Shown piece by piece: positions 9,947-18,797 of a stretch of DNA of 64,000 nucleotides; the stretch's first letter is position 1, and every line of letters begins with the position of its first letter. The notes beneath the pieces were generated by a model. The model did no database searches, was not told the origin of the DNA, and saw nothing but the letters and a program-made list of their open reading frames with translations. The DNA is from an uncultured Eudoraea sp. (GTDB lineage: Bacteria; Bacteroidota; Bacteroidia; Flavobacteriales; Flavobacteriaceae), in contig NZ_CANLGX010000003.1 in NCBI RefSeq assembly GCF_947490415.1, positions 517,821 to 581,820 on the forward strand, written 5' to 3'. A program made the translations under genes and the position numbers.

Positions 9947-11047
9947 ATGTTTCGAGATATTGAACTTAAAAATCATAAAAATGTCCTTTTTTTATTAGCA
10001 TTATTAATCCCTTTATTAGGTGTCTGCCAATATACAGATGTAATTAATTCTAACCGACCGGGTTTATCTGTAAGCGCCTATGCAGTGGGCAAAGGAGTCC
10101 CTCAAATAGAAATAGGATTTTCTTATGAAAAGCGGGATCACGCAGATCTGAATTATGATTCTAATATTTACGGCATGGATTTTTCTGTTCGCTATGGCCT
10201 ATTATTGGAGAAACTCGAGCTAAATTGGGAAGGCACCTATATAAATCAGAATATTACATACATTTCTCTTGATTTTAATGAATCAAGAACCAATTTTTCA
10301 CGAAACCGACTTGGCGTAAAGTATTTGGTTTTTGATCCATTTAAAAATCCGGAAAGCAACAAACCAAACTTGTATAGTTGGAAGGCCAATAATAAATTTC
10401 AATTTAAAAATTTAATTCCGGCAATCTCGGTATATGCAGGGGCCAATTTTGTTATTGGCGACAATCCATTTTATCCTACAGATCCCACAGTTTCTCCCAG
10501 AGTGATGCTGGCAACACAGAGCAGGCTTACGCCCAGATTTGTTTTGATCTCCAATATTTCCTATGATAGAATTGCCACAGATGATCCGGAATTGGGCTAT
10601 ACACTTTCTCTTTCTCACGCACTTAGGAATCCCAAATGGAGTGTGTTTTTGGAAAACCAGGGCGTTAGCAGTGATCGTTATGCGGACGTATTGTTGAGAG
10701 GTGGTGGAGCGTATTTGGTCAATGAAAATTTTCAGGTTGATGCCAATTTAGGAGGCAGTTTCAAGAATTCTCCAAGCCGCCTTTTTGTTTCAGTTGGAGC
10801 ATCATACAGACTGGACCTTCATAAGGATGTACTCATTCCTATTGAAGATCAGAAGGCTGGTCAAAATGGTGGGCCCATTAAAAAGAACTCTATGCAGAAA
10901 AACAAAAAGACAAAAACAACTAAAGGCCGAAATAAAGTAAAAGGCGCTGAGGATATTGATCTGGGACCATCCAAAAAGGATATAAAAAAACAGAAGAAAA
11001 AAGACAAAAAAAAGAATACTTCTGACAATGGAGTAATTGATTTCTAA
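9947..11047 (+). CDS. outer-membrane barrel protein (transporter / MetA-pathway-like) with Lys-rich tail
   Basis: A signal peptide (LFLLALLIPLLGVCQ) is followed by about 260 residues of alternating amphipathic strands, beginning with the typical NRPGLSVSAYAVGKG motif of the 'transporter' / phenol-MetA-degradation-like barrels of Bacteroidota. From about residue 290 to the end the protein changes abruptly into a low-complexity, strongly basic tail (many KK, KNK and KKDKKK runs) that ends NGVIDF. Such a tail after a beta barrel is unusual. The barrel assignment is from pattern; the substrate is unknown. Confidence 0.75.
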   Translation: MFRDIELKNHKNVLFLLALLIPLLGVCQYTDVINSNRPGLSVSAYAVGKGVPQIEIGFSYEKRDHADLNYDSNIYGMDFSVRYGLLLEKLELNWEGTYINQNITYISLDFNESRTNFSRNRLGVKYLVFDPFKNPESNKPNLYSWKANNKFQFKNLIPAISVYAGANFVIGDNPFYPTDPTVSPRVMLATQSRLTPRFVLISNISYDRIATDDPELGYTLSLSHALRNPKWSVFLENQGVSSDRYADVLLRGGGAYLVNENFQVDANLGGSFKNSPSRLFVSVGASYRLDLHKDVLIPIEDQKAGQNGGPIKKNSMQKNKKTKTTKGRNKVKGAEDIDLGPSKKDIKKQKKKDKKKNTSDNGVIDF

Positions 11048-11152
11048 TATATGTTCTTTGCTAGGCTTTTTGTGTTGTGAATTAGTGAAAATTGTCTTAA
11101 AATTTGATTCCTTCACCAAATATCTCTTATCTTGACCTTACAAATAAATGGT

Positions 11153-12271
11153 ATGGTAAGGCTCGAAGAAGCTACTACAAAATCGGATTTAAAAAAATTT
11201 ATAAAATTCCCTTTCACCCTTTATAAAAAATCTCCTTATTGGGTTCCTCCACTTATTTCAGATGAACTTGAAACATTTGACCAAGAAAAAAATCCCAACT
11301 TTATTAATGCAGAAGCCCGGTTTTTCCTTGCCTATAAAGAAAATAAATTAGTAGGTAGAATAGCGACTATTATTAATTGGATAGAGGTAAATGAACAACA
11401 AAACTCCAAAATGCGCTTCGGCTGGTTTGATTTTATTGATGACCTGGAGGTTTCAAAAGCATTGCTCGACAAGGTTGCGGAAATTGGAAAAAATAACAAG
11501 CTCGATTACATGGAAGGTCCTGTAGGGTTTTCTAATCTCGATAAAGTAGGGGTATTAGTTGAGGGTTTTAACGATGTGGGAACAATGATTACCTGGTATA
11601 ATCATCCTTATTATAAAGATCATTATGAACACCACGGCTTTATAAAGGAAAAGGAATATATGGAAAACAGATTTCCCGCCAGTAATACCAAACCAGAACA
11701 CTTTATTAAAATACAGGCCCTGATAAAAAAGAGGTATGGTTTGAAAGAAATGAATTTTACAAAATCTGCTGATATCATGCCCTGGGCAGACCAGATGTTT
11801 GATCTGTTTAATGAGACTTATTCAAAGTTATCTTCATTTGTTCCTTTAACCGACGAGCAAAAAACTTATTTTAAGAATAAACATATTGGTTTAGTCAATC
11901 CTGAATATATAAAGTTTGTAATTGATAGTAATAACAGACTGGTAGCATTTGCTATAGTAATGCCATCATATGGATCTGCCTTGCAAAAAGCTAACGGCAG
12001 GATTTTTCCATTTGGTTTTCTGTATCTTTTGAATGCAAAAAGAAACAGCAAAGATGTGATTTTTTACCTTATTGGAGTTCATCCGGAATATCAGAATAAG
12101 GGAGTTACCGCAATAATTATGAATGAATATCACAAAGTTTTTCAGGCGAAAAAAATAAGGAATTGTTACAGAACTCCCGAATTGGAGGAAAATGTTGCCA
12201 TTCGTCAAATGTGGAAACACTTTGACCCCGAAATCTATAAGCGCAGGCGAACCTACAGAAAACAGCTATAG
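11153..12271 (+). CDS. GNAT-like (BcerS-like) acetyltransferase family protein
   Basis: About 372 residues. The protein begins with a conserved flavobacterial motif (YKKSPYWVPPL) and carries a GNAT-like N-terminal part (VGRIATIIN) and a second, C-terminal GNAT motif (IGVHPEYQNKGVTAII), the acetyl-CoA pyrophosphate loop. Homologues are often mislabelled as GTP cyclohydrolase; I see no support for that. A TTG at 11132 is in frame, but a near-consensus -7 box (TATCTTGA, 11128-11135) overlaps it, so I prefer the ATG at 11153. Substrate unknown. Confidence 0.75.
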   Translation: MVRLEEATTKSDLKKFIKFPFTLYKKSPYWVPPLISDELETFDQEKNPNFINAEARFFLAYKENKLVGRIATIINWIEVNEQQNSKMRFGWFDFIDDLEVSKALLDKVAEIGKNNKLDYMEGPVGFSNLDKVGVLVEGFNDVGTMITWYNHPYYKDHYEHHGFIKEKEYMENRFPASNTKPEHFIKIQALIKKRYGLKEMNFTKSADIMPWADQMFDLFNETYSKLSSFVPLTDEQKTYFKNKHIGLVNPEYIKFVIDSNNRLVAFAIVMPSYGSALQKANGRIFPFGFLYLLNAKRNSKDVIFYLIGVHPEYQNKGVTAIIMNEYHKVFQAKKIRNCYRTPELEENVAIRQMWKHFDPEIYKRRRTYRKQL

Positions 12272-12324
12272 AGACTTTCCGTTTTAATAACTAAAATATC
12301 TTTAAATTGAAATCGCGCCTTAAC

Positions 12325-13584
12325 TTATTCACCCATAGCCGCAGCCACCGCAGCAGATAATCTCTTATAGGTACCGTTCTCCAATCGATCTCTTATAGCC
12401 GAAAATGCATCCAATGTTACAGCAACATCTTCCAAAGTATGAGTAGATGTTGGTATCATTCTCAATAAGATCATTCCTTTTGGAATTACCGGATACACTA
12501 CTATTGAACAGAATATGCCATAATTCTCTCTTAAATCCCTAACCAAAGCCATAGCTTCAGGGATACTTCCATTAAGATAAACAGGTGTAACACAGCTCGT
12601 GGTTGTCCCTATATCAAAGCCCCTTTCTTTGAGTCCATTTTGCAGGGCATTTACATTTTCCCACAATTTCTCTCTTAACTCAGGCTTTGTGCGCAGCATA
12701 TCAAGCCGTTTCAAAGCACCTTTAACATAGATCATTGGAAGTGATTTTGCAAACATCTGAGACCGCAGGTTATACTTCAAATAATCAATAATTTCCTTGT
12801 CAGCAGCCAAAAAAGCTCCAATTCCTGCCATAGATTTTGCAAATGTTGCAAAATATACATCTATATCGTCCTGAACACCTTGCTCCTCACCTGCTCCAGC
12901 TCCGGTCTTACCCAGCGTTCCAAAACCGTGGGCATCATCTACTAATAACCTGAAATTAAATTCCTTTTTTAGTTCAACGATTTCTTTAAGTTTACCTTGT
13001 TCCCCACGCATTCCAAAAACACCTTCTGAAATAACCAGGATTCCACCACCGGTTTGTTCTGCCATTTTGGTAGCACGTTCCAGGTTCTTTTTTAAGCTTT
13101 CTATATCGTTATGTACAAAAGTAAATCGTTTGCCCATATGCAAACGAACCCCATCTATTATGCATGCGTGGGAATCCACGTCGTAAACAATAATATCATC
13201 TTTAGAAACCAGTGCATCAATTGCAGATAAAATTCCCTGATAACCGAAATTAAGCAGATAAGAAGATTCTTTATGGACAAAATCAGCCAACTCCTCCTCT
13301 AATTGCTCATGAAAATCTGTATGTCCACTCATCATGCGAGCCCCCATAGGATATGCTGCTCCATATTCAGCTGCAGTTTCCCCGTCTACCTTCTTAATTT
13401 CAGGTAAATTAGCCATGCCCAGGTAATCATTGATACTCCAGGTAATCACTTCTTTTCCCTGAAATTTCATTCGGTTTGAAATAGGGCCTTCCAACTTTGG
13501 AAAAACAAAATATCCTTCTGCCTGGGATGCCCATTTACCCAAAGGTCCTTTATTCTCAATGATTCTAGCAAATAAATCTTTCAT
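12325..13584 (-). CDS. alpha-oxoamine synthase (SPT/KBL-like); candidate cysteate acyltransferase
   Basis: A 419-residue fold-type I PLP enzyme of the family with serine palmitoyltransferase, KBL and BioF; these condense an amino acid with an acyl thioester with loss of CO2. Visible sites: the PLP-stacking His139 (DSHAC), the VDDAHGFG motif near 216-223 and the Schiff-base lysine in ATFAKSMAG (Lys250). In Flavobacterium and Chryseobacterium a relative makes 3-ketocapnine from cysteate for sulfonolipids. The next gene upstream is a cysteine-synthase-like enzyme that could make cysteate, which favours this role; an ordinary sphingolipid SPT remains possible. It has its own promoter. The family is sure; the substrate is inferred. 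Confidence 0.85.
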   Translation of the reverse strand: MKDLFARIIENKGPLGKWASQAEGYFVFPKLEGPISNRMKFQGKEVITWSINDYLGMANLPEIKKVDGETAAEYGAAYPMGARMMSGHTDFHEQLEEELADFVHKESSYLLNFGYQGILSAIDALVSKDDIIVYDVDSHACIIDGVRLHMGKRFTFVHNDIESLKKNLERATKMAEQTGGGILVISEGVFGMRGEQGKLKEIVELKKEFNFRLLVDDAHGFGTLGKTGAGAGEEQGVQDDIDVYFATFAKSMAGIGAFLAADKEIIDYLKYNLRSQMFAKSLPMIYVKGALKRLDMLRTKPELREKLWENVNALQNGLKERGFDIGTTTSCVTPVYLNGSIPEAMALVRDLRENYGIFCSIVVYPVIPKGMILLRMIPTSTHTLEDVAVTLDAFSAIRDRLENGTYKRLSAAVAAAMGE

Positions 13585-13606
13585 CTGGCCTCGTTTGGTT
13601 AGTCCA

Positions 13607-13614
13607 CAAAATTA
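13607..13614 (-). promoter_or_regulatory. -7 element TAATTTTG
   Basis: On the minus strand TAATTTTG matches TAnnTTTG, 22 bp before the ATG of the alpha-oxoamine synthase gene. With the terminator just upstream, this makes that gene a separate transcript from the cysteine-synthase-like gene. Confidence 0.5.
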
Positions 13615-13656
13615 TGGAATTTTGATCACGATTCATAAATTATTTTATTTGGTAAC

Positions 13657-13687
13657 AAAAAAGGCAACAGTAGGTTACTGTTGCCTT
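13657..13687 (-). terminator. strong terminator of the cysteine-synthase-like gene
   Basis: A perfect 12-bp stem (13661-13672 with 13676-13687) and a 3-nt loop. On the minus strand it is followed by a run of six T. It lies 21 bp after the stop of the cysteine-synthase-like gene. Confidence 0.9.
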
Positions 13688-13708
13688 CAAAATCTGAATC
13701 TATATTGT

Positions 13709-14749
13709 TTATTTCACATATTGAATCTGCTGCTCTTCTTCAACATTTTTACTGTCAAAAAAGCCCTGGTCACTCATCCACTGATCATTATAAATCTTAC
13801 TCATATACCTGGAGCCATGATCGGGAAATATGACAACCACATTACTGTTTTTAGTAAATTCTCCCTGGGCATTTAGTTGTTTAACCGCTTGCATAACGGC
13901 TCCACTGGTATATCCTACAAAAATACCCTCTGTACAGGAAATTTCCCTTGCGGTATGCGCACTTTCCTCATCTGTAACTTTAATAAATTCGTCAATAACC
14001 TTAAAATCAGTCGCATCGGGAATTAAGTTCTTACCAAGACCTTCTATTCGATAGGGATATATTTCATCATTATCGAATTCTCCGGTTTCGTGAAACTTTT
14101 TCAAAACAGATCCATAGGCGTCAACTCCTATGATCCTAATATTCGGGTTTTGCTCTTTTAAGAATCGGGCAGTACCCGAAATTGTGCCCCCTGTACCACT
14201 ACAGGCTATCAAATGAGTTATATTACCATTTGTTTGTTCCCATATTTCAGGACCGGTAGATTTATAATGCGCTAATATATTCAGTGCATTGAAATATTGA
14301 TTGATGTAGACTGATCCCTTAATTTCTTCATGCAAACGTTTTGCAACCTGATAATAGGATCTGGGATCATCCGCACTTACGTGCGCAGGACACACATATA
14401 CTTTTGCGCCCATAGAACGCAGCATATCAATTTTATCCTTCGAAGACTTTGAGCTTACAGCCAATACACATTCGTAGCCCTTTATAATACTTACCATGGC
14501 AATACTAAAGCCCGTATTCCCGGATGTAGTCTCTATTATTGTATTGCCCGGCTCAAGAACGCCACTCTTTTCAGCTTGATCAATAATATATGTAGCTATT
14601 CTATCTTTAGAGGAATGGCCCGGATTGAAGGCCTCAATTTTTGCATAAAAACTCCCCTTAAGAGGTGCAGAAATCTTATTAAGCCTAACAAGCGGGGTGT
14701 TTCCAATTAAATCAAGGATCGAGTTATGAGCATTTATCTTATTTTTCAT
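13709..14749 (-). CDS. cysteine synthase family PLP enzyme; candidate cysteate synthase
   Basis: A 346-residue fold-type II PLP enzyme. The Schiff-base lysine is in GHSSKDRIA (Lys48), the substrate loop is TTSGNTGFS, and the phosphate-binding loop is SGTGGTISG. This is the cysteine synthase / cystathionine beta-synthase group. It has no CBS domains. The loop around the lysine (NPGHSSKDR) differs from the usual NPGGSIKDR or NPTGSVKDR of CysK. With an alpha-oxoamine synthase next door, a cysteate synthase that adds sulfite to an activated serine is a reasonable guess. Ordinary O-acetylserine or O-phosphoserine sulfhydrylase is the main alternative. Confidence 0.85.
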   Translation of the reverse strand: MKNKINAHNSILDLIGNTPLVRLNKISAPLKGSFYAKIEAFNPGHSSKDRIATYIIDQAEKSGVLEPGNTIIETTSGNTGFSIAMVSIIKGYECVLAVSSKSSKDKIDMLRSMGAKVYVCPAHVSADDPRSYYQVAKRLHEEIKGSVYINQYFNALNILAHYKSTGPEIWEQTNGNITHLIACSGTGGTISGTARFLKEQNPNIRIIGVDAYGSVLKKFHETGEFDNDEIYPYRIEGLGKNLIPDATDFKVIDEFIKVTDEESAHTAREISCTEGIFVGYTSGAVMQAVKQLNAQGEFTKNSNVVVIFPDHGSRYMSKIYNDQWMSDQGFFDSKNVEEEQQIQYVK

Positions 14750-14799
14750 AAAGAAAGGTTAGGTCGATAAATCTTTTTTAATAGATTATAATCTGGCGA

Positions 14800-14807
14800 C
14801 AAAATTA
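14800..14807 (-). promoter_or_regulatory. -7 element TAATTTTG
   Basis: On the minus strand TAATTTTG matches TAnnTTTG, about 50 bp before the ATG of the cysteine-synthase-like gene. Confidence 0.45.
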
Positions 14808-14818
14808 CTATTTTTTTT

Positions 14819-16912
14819 TTATTTACCCGTTTTGCCTTCTAAATCAATTAGAAAACTATATTCTTTAGCCGTTTCTTTCAATGCCTCAAATCTTCCCGAG
14901 GCACCACCATGCCCGGCATCCATGTTGGTATAAAGAAAGAGTTTATTCGTATCTGTTTTATTAGCTCTAAGTTTTGCGACCCACTTCGCTGGTTCCCAAT
15001 ATTGCACCTGAGAATCATGTAAACCGGTGGTCACAAGCATGTTAGGGTACTCTTGTGCGACAACATTATCATATGGGGAGTAAGATTTCATATAATCATA
15101 GTACTCTTTCTTATTTGGATCACCCCATTCATCAAATTCTCCGGTAGTTAGTGGTATAGAACCATCCAGCATCGTTGTAATAACATCTACAAAGGGAACT
15201 GCTGCTATAACCCCGTTATATAGATCAGGGGCCATATTAACTATTACACCCATAAGTAAGCCACCGGCAGAACCACCATAAGCATATAGATGCTCTTTAC
15301 TCGTGTAATTACTTTCAATTAAAAACTTAGAGCAATCGATAAAATCTGTGAAGGTATTTTTCTTGTTTAGGAGTTTTCCATCTTCATACCAGGGTCTGCC
15401 AAGATATTCTCCACCCCGCACATGCGCAATAGCAAAAATAAAACCCCTATCTAAAAGGCTTAGCCTAACAGTAGAAAAATAAGGATCCGAAGTACTGCCG
15501 TATGATCCATATCCATATAGTAAAAGTGGACTATTACCGTCTAATTTAGTGTCTTTGTGATAAATCAAAGAGATAGGTACTTTTGCGCCATCGCGTGCTT
15601 TTGCCCATATTCGTTCGGAACGGTAATTTTCTTTATTAAACTTACCCCCTAAAACTTCCTGTTCTTTTTTTATTTCCTTCACCTTAGTACTCATATTGAA
15701 ATCAATAATGGCATATGGTGAAGTCATTGAATTGAATACGTAACGAAAATTATCCGTGTCAAAATCAGGGTTTGCATAAGGGTATGCTACATAGGTTTCA
15801 CTATCAAACGGGATGTAATAACTGTCAGATTCATCCCATTTTGTAATCTTTAATTTATTAAGGCCATTATCGCGTTCTGTGAGAACATAGTAGTTCTTGA
15901 ATATTTCAATATCCTCAAGCAGAATATTGGGCCTGTGTGTAATAAATTCTACCCAGTTTTCAGAGGATGTATTATTCTCATCAACCTTCATTAATTTAAA
16001 ATTGGTAGCTTTATCTTTATTTGTGAGTATATAAAAATTGTTTTCAAAATGATAAATAGAATACTCCAAGCCCCTTTCTCTTTCTGAGAATAACTTAAAA
16101 TCTCCATTGGGATTATCAGCGTTAAGTATTTGAAATTCAGTTGTTAACGTGCTATATGAACCAATAATTATATATTTTTTGGATTTTGATTTGTAAACAA
16201 ATGTATTGAAGGTATCATCCTGCTCATGAAATATTAATTCATCTTCCTCACTTGGATGGCCCAGAATATGTTTGTATATCTTATCAGATCTCAAAGTAAC
16301 CGGATCTTTCTTTGTATAAAATAAAGTTTTATTGTCATTCGCCCAGACTGCACTGCCTGTAGTATTATCTATCTTATCGGGATAAATTTCACCCGTTTCA
16401 AGGTTTTTTATCTGAATGTGGTATTGTCTTCTGCTTATTGTGTCGGTACCAAACGCCGCGAGTTTGTTATCCGGACTTACAGTAACACCTCTGATATCAA
16501 AATATTCATGCCCTTGTGCAAGTTCATTACAATTGAAAATTATTTCTTCGGCCGATTCAAGGTTGCCCTTTTTTCTGGAATAAATAGGGTATTCCTTCCC
16601 AATCTCATACCGTGTTATGTACCAATATCCATTTAATTTGTACGGCAAGGAAGAATCATCTTCCTTAATACGGCCTTTCATTTCCTCAAACAATTCCTGC
16701 TGGAAAGATTTGGTATGTTCAGTAAGGGCGCTGTAATAATTATTTTCTTCTTCCAAATAAGCCAGTACCTCTTTATTATCCCGCTCGTTTAGCCATAAAT
16801 AGTCATCCACGCGTATATCGTCATGCTTTACTAATTTAACAGGTATTCTTTTAGCCGTGGGGGCATTTATAACTTCCATATTTTGATTTTCATTCTGGCA
16901 TGAAGCAGCCAT
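14819..16912 (-). CDS. S9 family peptidase (oligopeptidase B / prolyl oligopeptidase type), probable lipoprotein
   Basis: An N-terminal beta-propeller region is followed by an alpha/beta-hydrolase domain with the nucleophile in GGSAGG, the acid in GLHDSQVQYWEPAKW and the histidine in DAGHGGASGR, the oligopeptidase B pattern. The first ATG (16912) begins MAASCQN. Translation upstream in frame gives IHFLKRTIILFIILI directly before it, so the full N-terminus would be a textbook lipoprotein signal with lipobox AAS-C. No ATG, GTG or TTG exists between this ATG and the stop at 16967-16969; only ATA (16957, 16963), CTG (16960) and internal ATT or ATC codons are available. The true start is therefore probably non-canonical, at 16957 or 16960. 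Confidence 0.88.
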   Translation of the reverse strand: MAASCQNENQNMEVINAPTAKRIPVKLVKHDDIRVDDYLWLNERDNKEVLAYLEEENNYYSALTEHTKSFQQELFEEMKGRIKEDDSSLPYKLNGYWYITRYEIGKEYPIYSRKKGNLESAEEIIFNCNELAQGHEYFDIRGVTVSPDNKLAAFGTDTISRRQYHIQIKNLETGEIYPDKIDNTTGSAVWANDNKTLFYTKKDPVTLRSDKIYKHILGHPSEEDELIFHEQDDTFNTFVYKSKSKKYIIIGSYSTLTTEFQILNADNPNGDFKLFSERERGLEYSIYHFENNFYILTNKDKATNFKLMKVDENNTSSENWVEFITHRPNILLEDIEIFKNYYVLTERDNGLNKLKITKWDESDSYYIPFDSETYVAYPYANPDFDTDNFRYVFNSMTSPYAIIDFNMSTKVKEIKKEQEVLGGKFNKENYRSERIWAKARDGAKVPISLIYHKDTKLDGNSPLLLYGYGSYGSTSDPYFSTVRLSLLDRGFIFAIAHVRGGEYLGRPWYEDGKLLNKKNTFTDFIDCSKFLIESNYTSKEHLYAYGGSAGGLLMGVIVNMAPDLYNGVIAAVPFVDVITTMLDGSIPLTTGEFDEWGDPNKKEYYDYMKSYSPYDNVVAQEYPNMLVTTGLHDSQVQYWEPAKWVAKLRANKTDTNKLFLYTNMDAGHGGASGRFEALKETAKEYSFLIDLEGKTGK

Positions 16913-16989
16913 GATAAGAATAATAAATAAAATGATTGTTCTTTTAAGAAAGTGTATCAGTATAACTTATTTTTAAGGGCGCAATTTAG

Positions 16990-16997
16990 TAATTTTG
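16990..16997 (+). promoter_or_regulatory. -7 element TAATTTTG
   Basis: TAATTTTG matches TAnnTTTG and lies 26 bp before the ATG of the YbaB/EbfC gene. Confidence 0.5.
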
Positions 16998-17023
16998 ACC
17001 TTAGTAACGCTAAATAGAAAGAT

Positions 17024-17356
17024 ATGTTTGGAGACTTAATGGGAATGATGGGGAAACTAAAAGAAACCCAGGAAAAGGTAAAAGCCACAAAAGAACGATT
17101 AAATTCGGTTCTACTTGAAGAAAAATCTTCTGATGACCTTCTTTCCGTAACCATCACGGCTAATAGAACTTTAAGGGCTATTAATATAGATGATCAATTG
17201 CTGCAAGACAAGGAGCAATTAGAGGATTATCTGGTCCTTACCCTGAATAAGGCCATAGAAAAAGCCACTGAAATAAATGAAGCAGAATTAGCCGCAGTAG
17301 CTAAAGAAGGAATGCCTGATATTCCCGGAATGGATTCTTTTTTAAGTAATAAATAG
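17024..17356 (+). CDS. YbaB/EbfC family nucleoid-associated protein
   Basis: A 110-residue protein with the YbaB pattern: a glycine/methionine-rich start ([19 protein letters not shown]), an amphipathic helix, a short beta region ([15 protein letters not shown]) and a C-terminal helix. Family members are small DNA-binding dimers. In many bacteria the gene is next to dnaX and recR; here it is not, being divergent from the S9 peptidase gene and followed by a YegP-like gene. Confidence 0.85.
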   Translation: MFGDLMGMMGKLKETQEKVKATKERLNSVLLEEKSSDDLLSVTITANRTLRAINIDDQLLQDKEQLEDYLVLTLNKAIEKATEINEAELAAVAKEGMPDIPGMDSFLSNK

Positions 17357-17436
17357 TGGAATTAAGCTTATCCTGGTAAGTTAATCAAGTATGAAAGTTG
17401 GTCCATTTTTAATACTTTTAAAAAAAAACTCACTTC

Positions 17437-17760
17437 ATGATAAAGATAAATAAGGATGATAACAACACGTATAATTTCTCTTTAAACACCACTAGTGGTA
17501 ATGCCTTGTTTTATAGTGTAGGGTTTTCAAGTGAAGAAGAGATCAAGAATGTTGTTAGTGGTTTGAACATGACAGATAAACAACAATATATCTTTGAGCG
17601 TAAGACTGATCATGATGGAAACTTTCTTTTTAACCTCAAGGATAAAAAGGGACAGCTCATTGGAAATAGTCAACTTTATGGTTCTGAGGCAGGAATGGAG
17701 AATGGCATAAAAAATCTAAAAAAAAGTATCGCTACCCTAAACAAGTTTGAAGAATTATAG
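17437..17760 (+). CDS. YegP family protein (two DUF1508 repeats)
   Basis: A 107-residue protein made of two similar halves (residues about 3-50 and 55-100). Each has the DUF1508 pattern of a short beta hairpin followed by a helix, with NYNFSL-like and FLFNLKDKKGQLIGNS motifs. Function unknown; relatives are small stress-associated cytosolic proteins. The end overlaps the end of the convergent threonine aldolase gene by 6 bp. Confidence 0.8.
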   Translation: MIKINKDDNNTYNFSLNTTSGNALFYSVGFSSEEEIKNVVSGLNMTDKQQYIFERKTDHDGNFLFNLKDKKGQLIGNSQLYGSEAGMENGIKNLKKSIATLNKFEEL

Positions 17761-18777
17761 ATTTTTTAAGGTTTTTAGTAAAGTTTCGTGCATTTCATCA
17801 GTGTAGTCCATATGTGTTACCACGCGTAATTTGTTATTTCCCATACCAATTATATGAATGTCCTTTTTGTGAAGTTTTTGAATAAAATCCTCTGCACTAA
17901 AATAGTCGTCATTAATTTCAAAGATTATAATATTGGTCTCCAAAGGTTCCACTTTCTTTATAAAGGGCAAACTTTGTAGCAATGTACCAATTTCTCTTGC
18001 TTTTTTATGATCATCTGCAAGACGGTCAATATGGTTATCCAGCGCATAAATGCCGGCTGCAGCCATAAAACCAGCCTGGCGCATACCACCACCCAGTATT
18101 TTTCTAATGCGCAATGCCTTGTCGATCATTTCTTTATCCCCAACCAAAACTGAACCCACGGGGCATCCTAATCCCTTACTAAGGCAAACGCTAATGGTAT
18201 CAAACAATTCCCCATATTGCTTCGCAGTTTCCCCTTTTTCAACTAAGGCATTCCATATCCTGGCGCCATCCAAATGATATGCCAGACCGTGTTTTTGACA
18301 AACTTCTTTAATTCGAACCAGTTCAGAAAAATCCCAGCAGGCTCCTCCTCCTTTATTGGTGGTGTTTTCTATACAAACCAGGGAAGTCAGCGGGCTATGA
18401 TAAAAATCTGGTGGGTTTATGGCCTCCACAACCTGATCTGAGGTCATCATCCCTCGGTGACCATCTACTAATTTACAGGAAACTCCACTATTAAAACTTA
18501 CTCCCCCACCCTCATAATTATAGACATGGGCATATTTATCACAAATCAATTGATCCCCGGGGTTTGTGTGAAGTTTAATTGCAGTTTGATTTGTCATTGT
18601 ACCACTGGGAAAATACAATGCGGCTTCCCTGCTAAACAAATTGGCTACCTTTTCTTCCAGCCTGTTAACTGTAGGGTCGGCCTTAAAAACATCATCACCC
18701 ACATCTGCCGACATCATTGCATCTAACATACCGGGTGATGGTTTGGTAACCGTATCACTAATTAAATTTATTTCCAT
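17755..18777 (-). CDS. ltaE: low-specificity L-threonine aldolase
   Basis: A 340-residue fold-type I PLP enzyme that cleaves L-threonine or L-allo-threonine to glycine and acetaldehyde. The N-terminus (SDTVTKPSPGM) is the family signature. PLP contacts are HLDGAR (168-173) and the Schiff-base lysine in CLSKGLGCP (Lys201). It lies 20 bp after the metalloprotease gene on the same strand, so the two may be cotranscribed. Length and motifs are normal. Confidence 0.93.
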   Translation of the reverse strand: MEINLISDTVTKPSPGMLDAMMSADVGDDVFKADPTVNRLEEKVANLFSREAALYFPSGTMTNQTAIKLHTNPGDQLICDKYAHVYNYEGGGVSFNSGVSCKLVDGHRGMMTSDQVVEAINPPDFYHSPLTSLVCIENTTNKGGGACWDFSELVRIKEVCQKHGLAYHLDGARIWNALVEKGETAKQYGELFDTISVCLSKGLGCPVGSVLVGDKEMIDKALRIRKILGGGMRQAGFMAAAGIYALDNHIDRLADDHKKAREIGTLLQSLPFIKKVEPLETNIIIFEINDDYFSAEDFIQKLHKKDIHIIGMGNNKLRVVTHMDYTDEMHETLLKTLKNL

Positions 18778-18797
18778 AGCCCTTTTAGTGTATCAAT

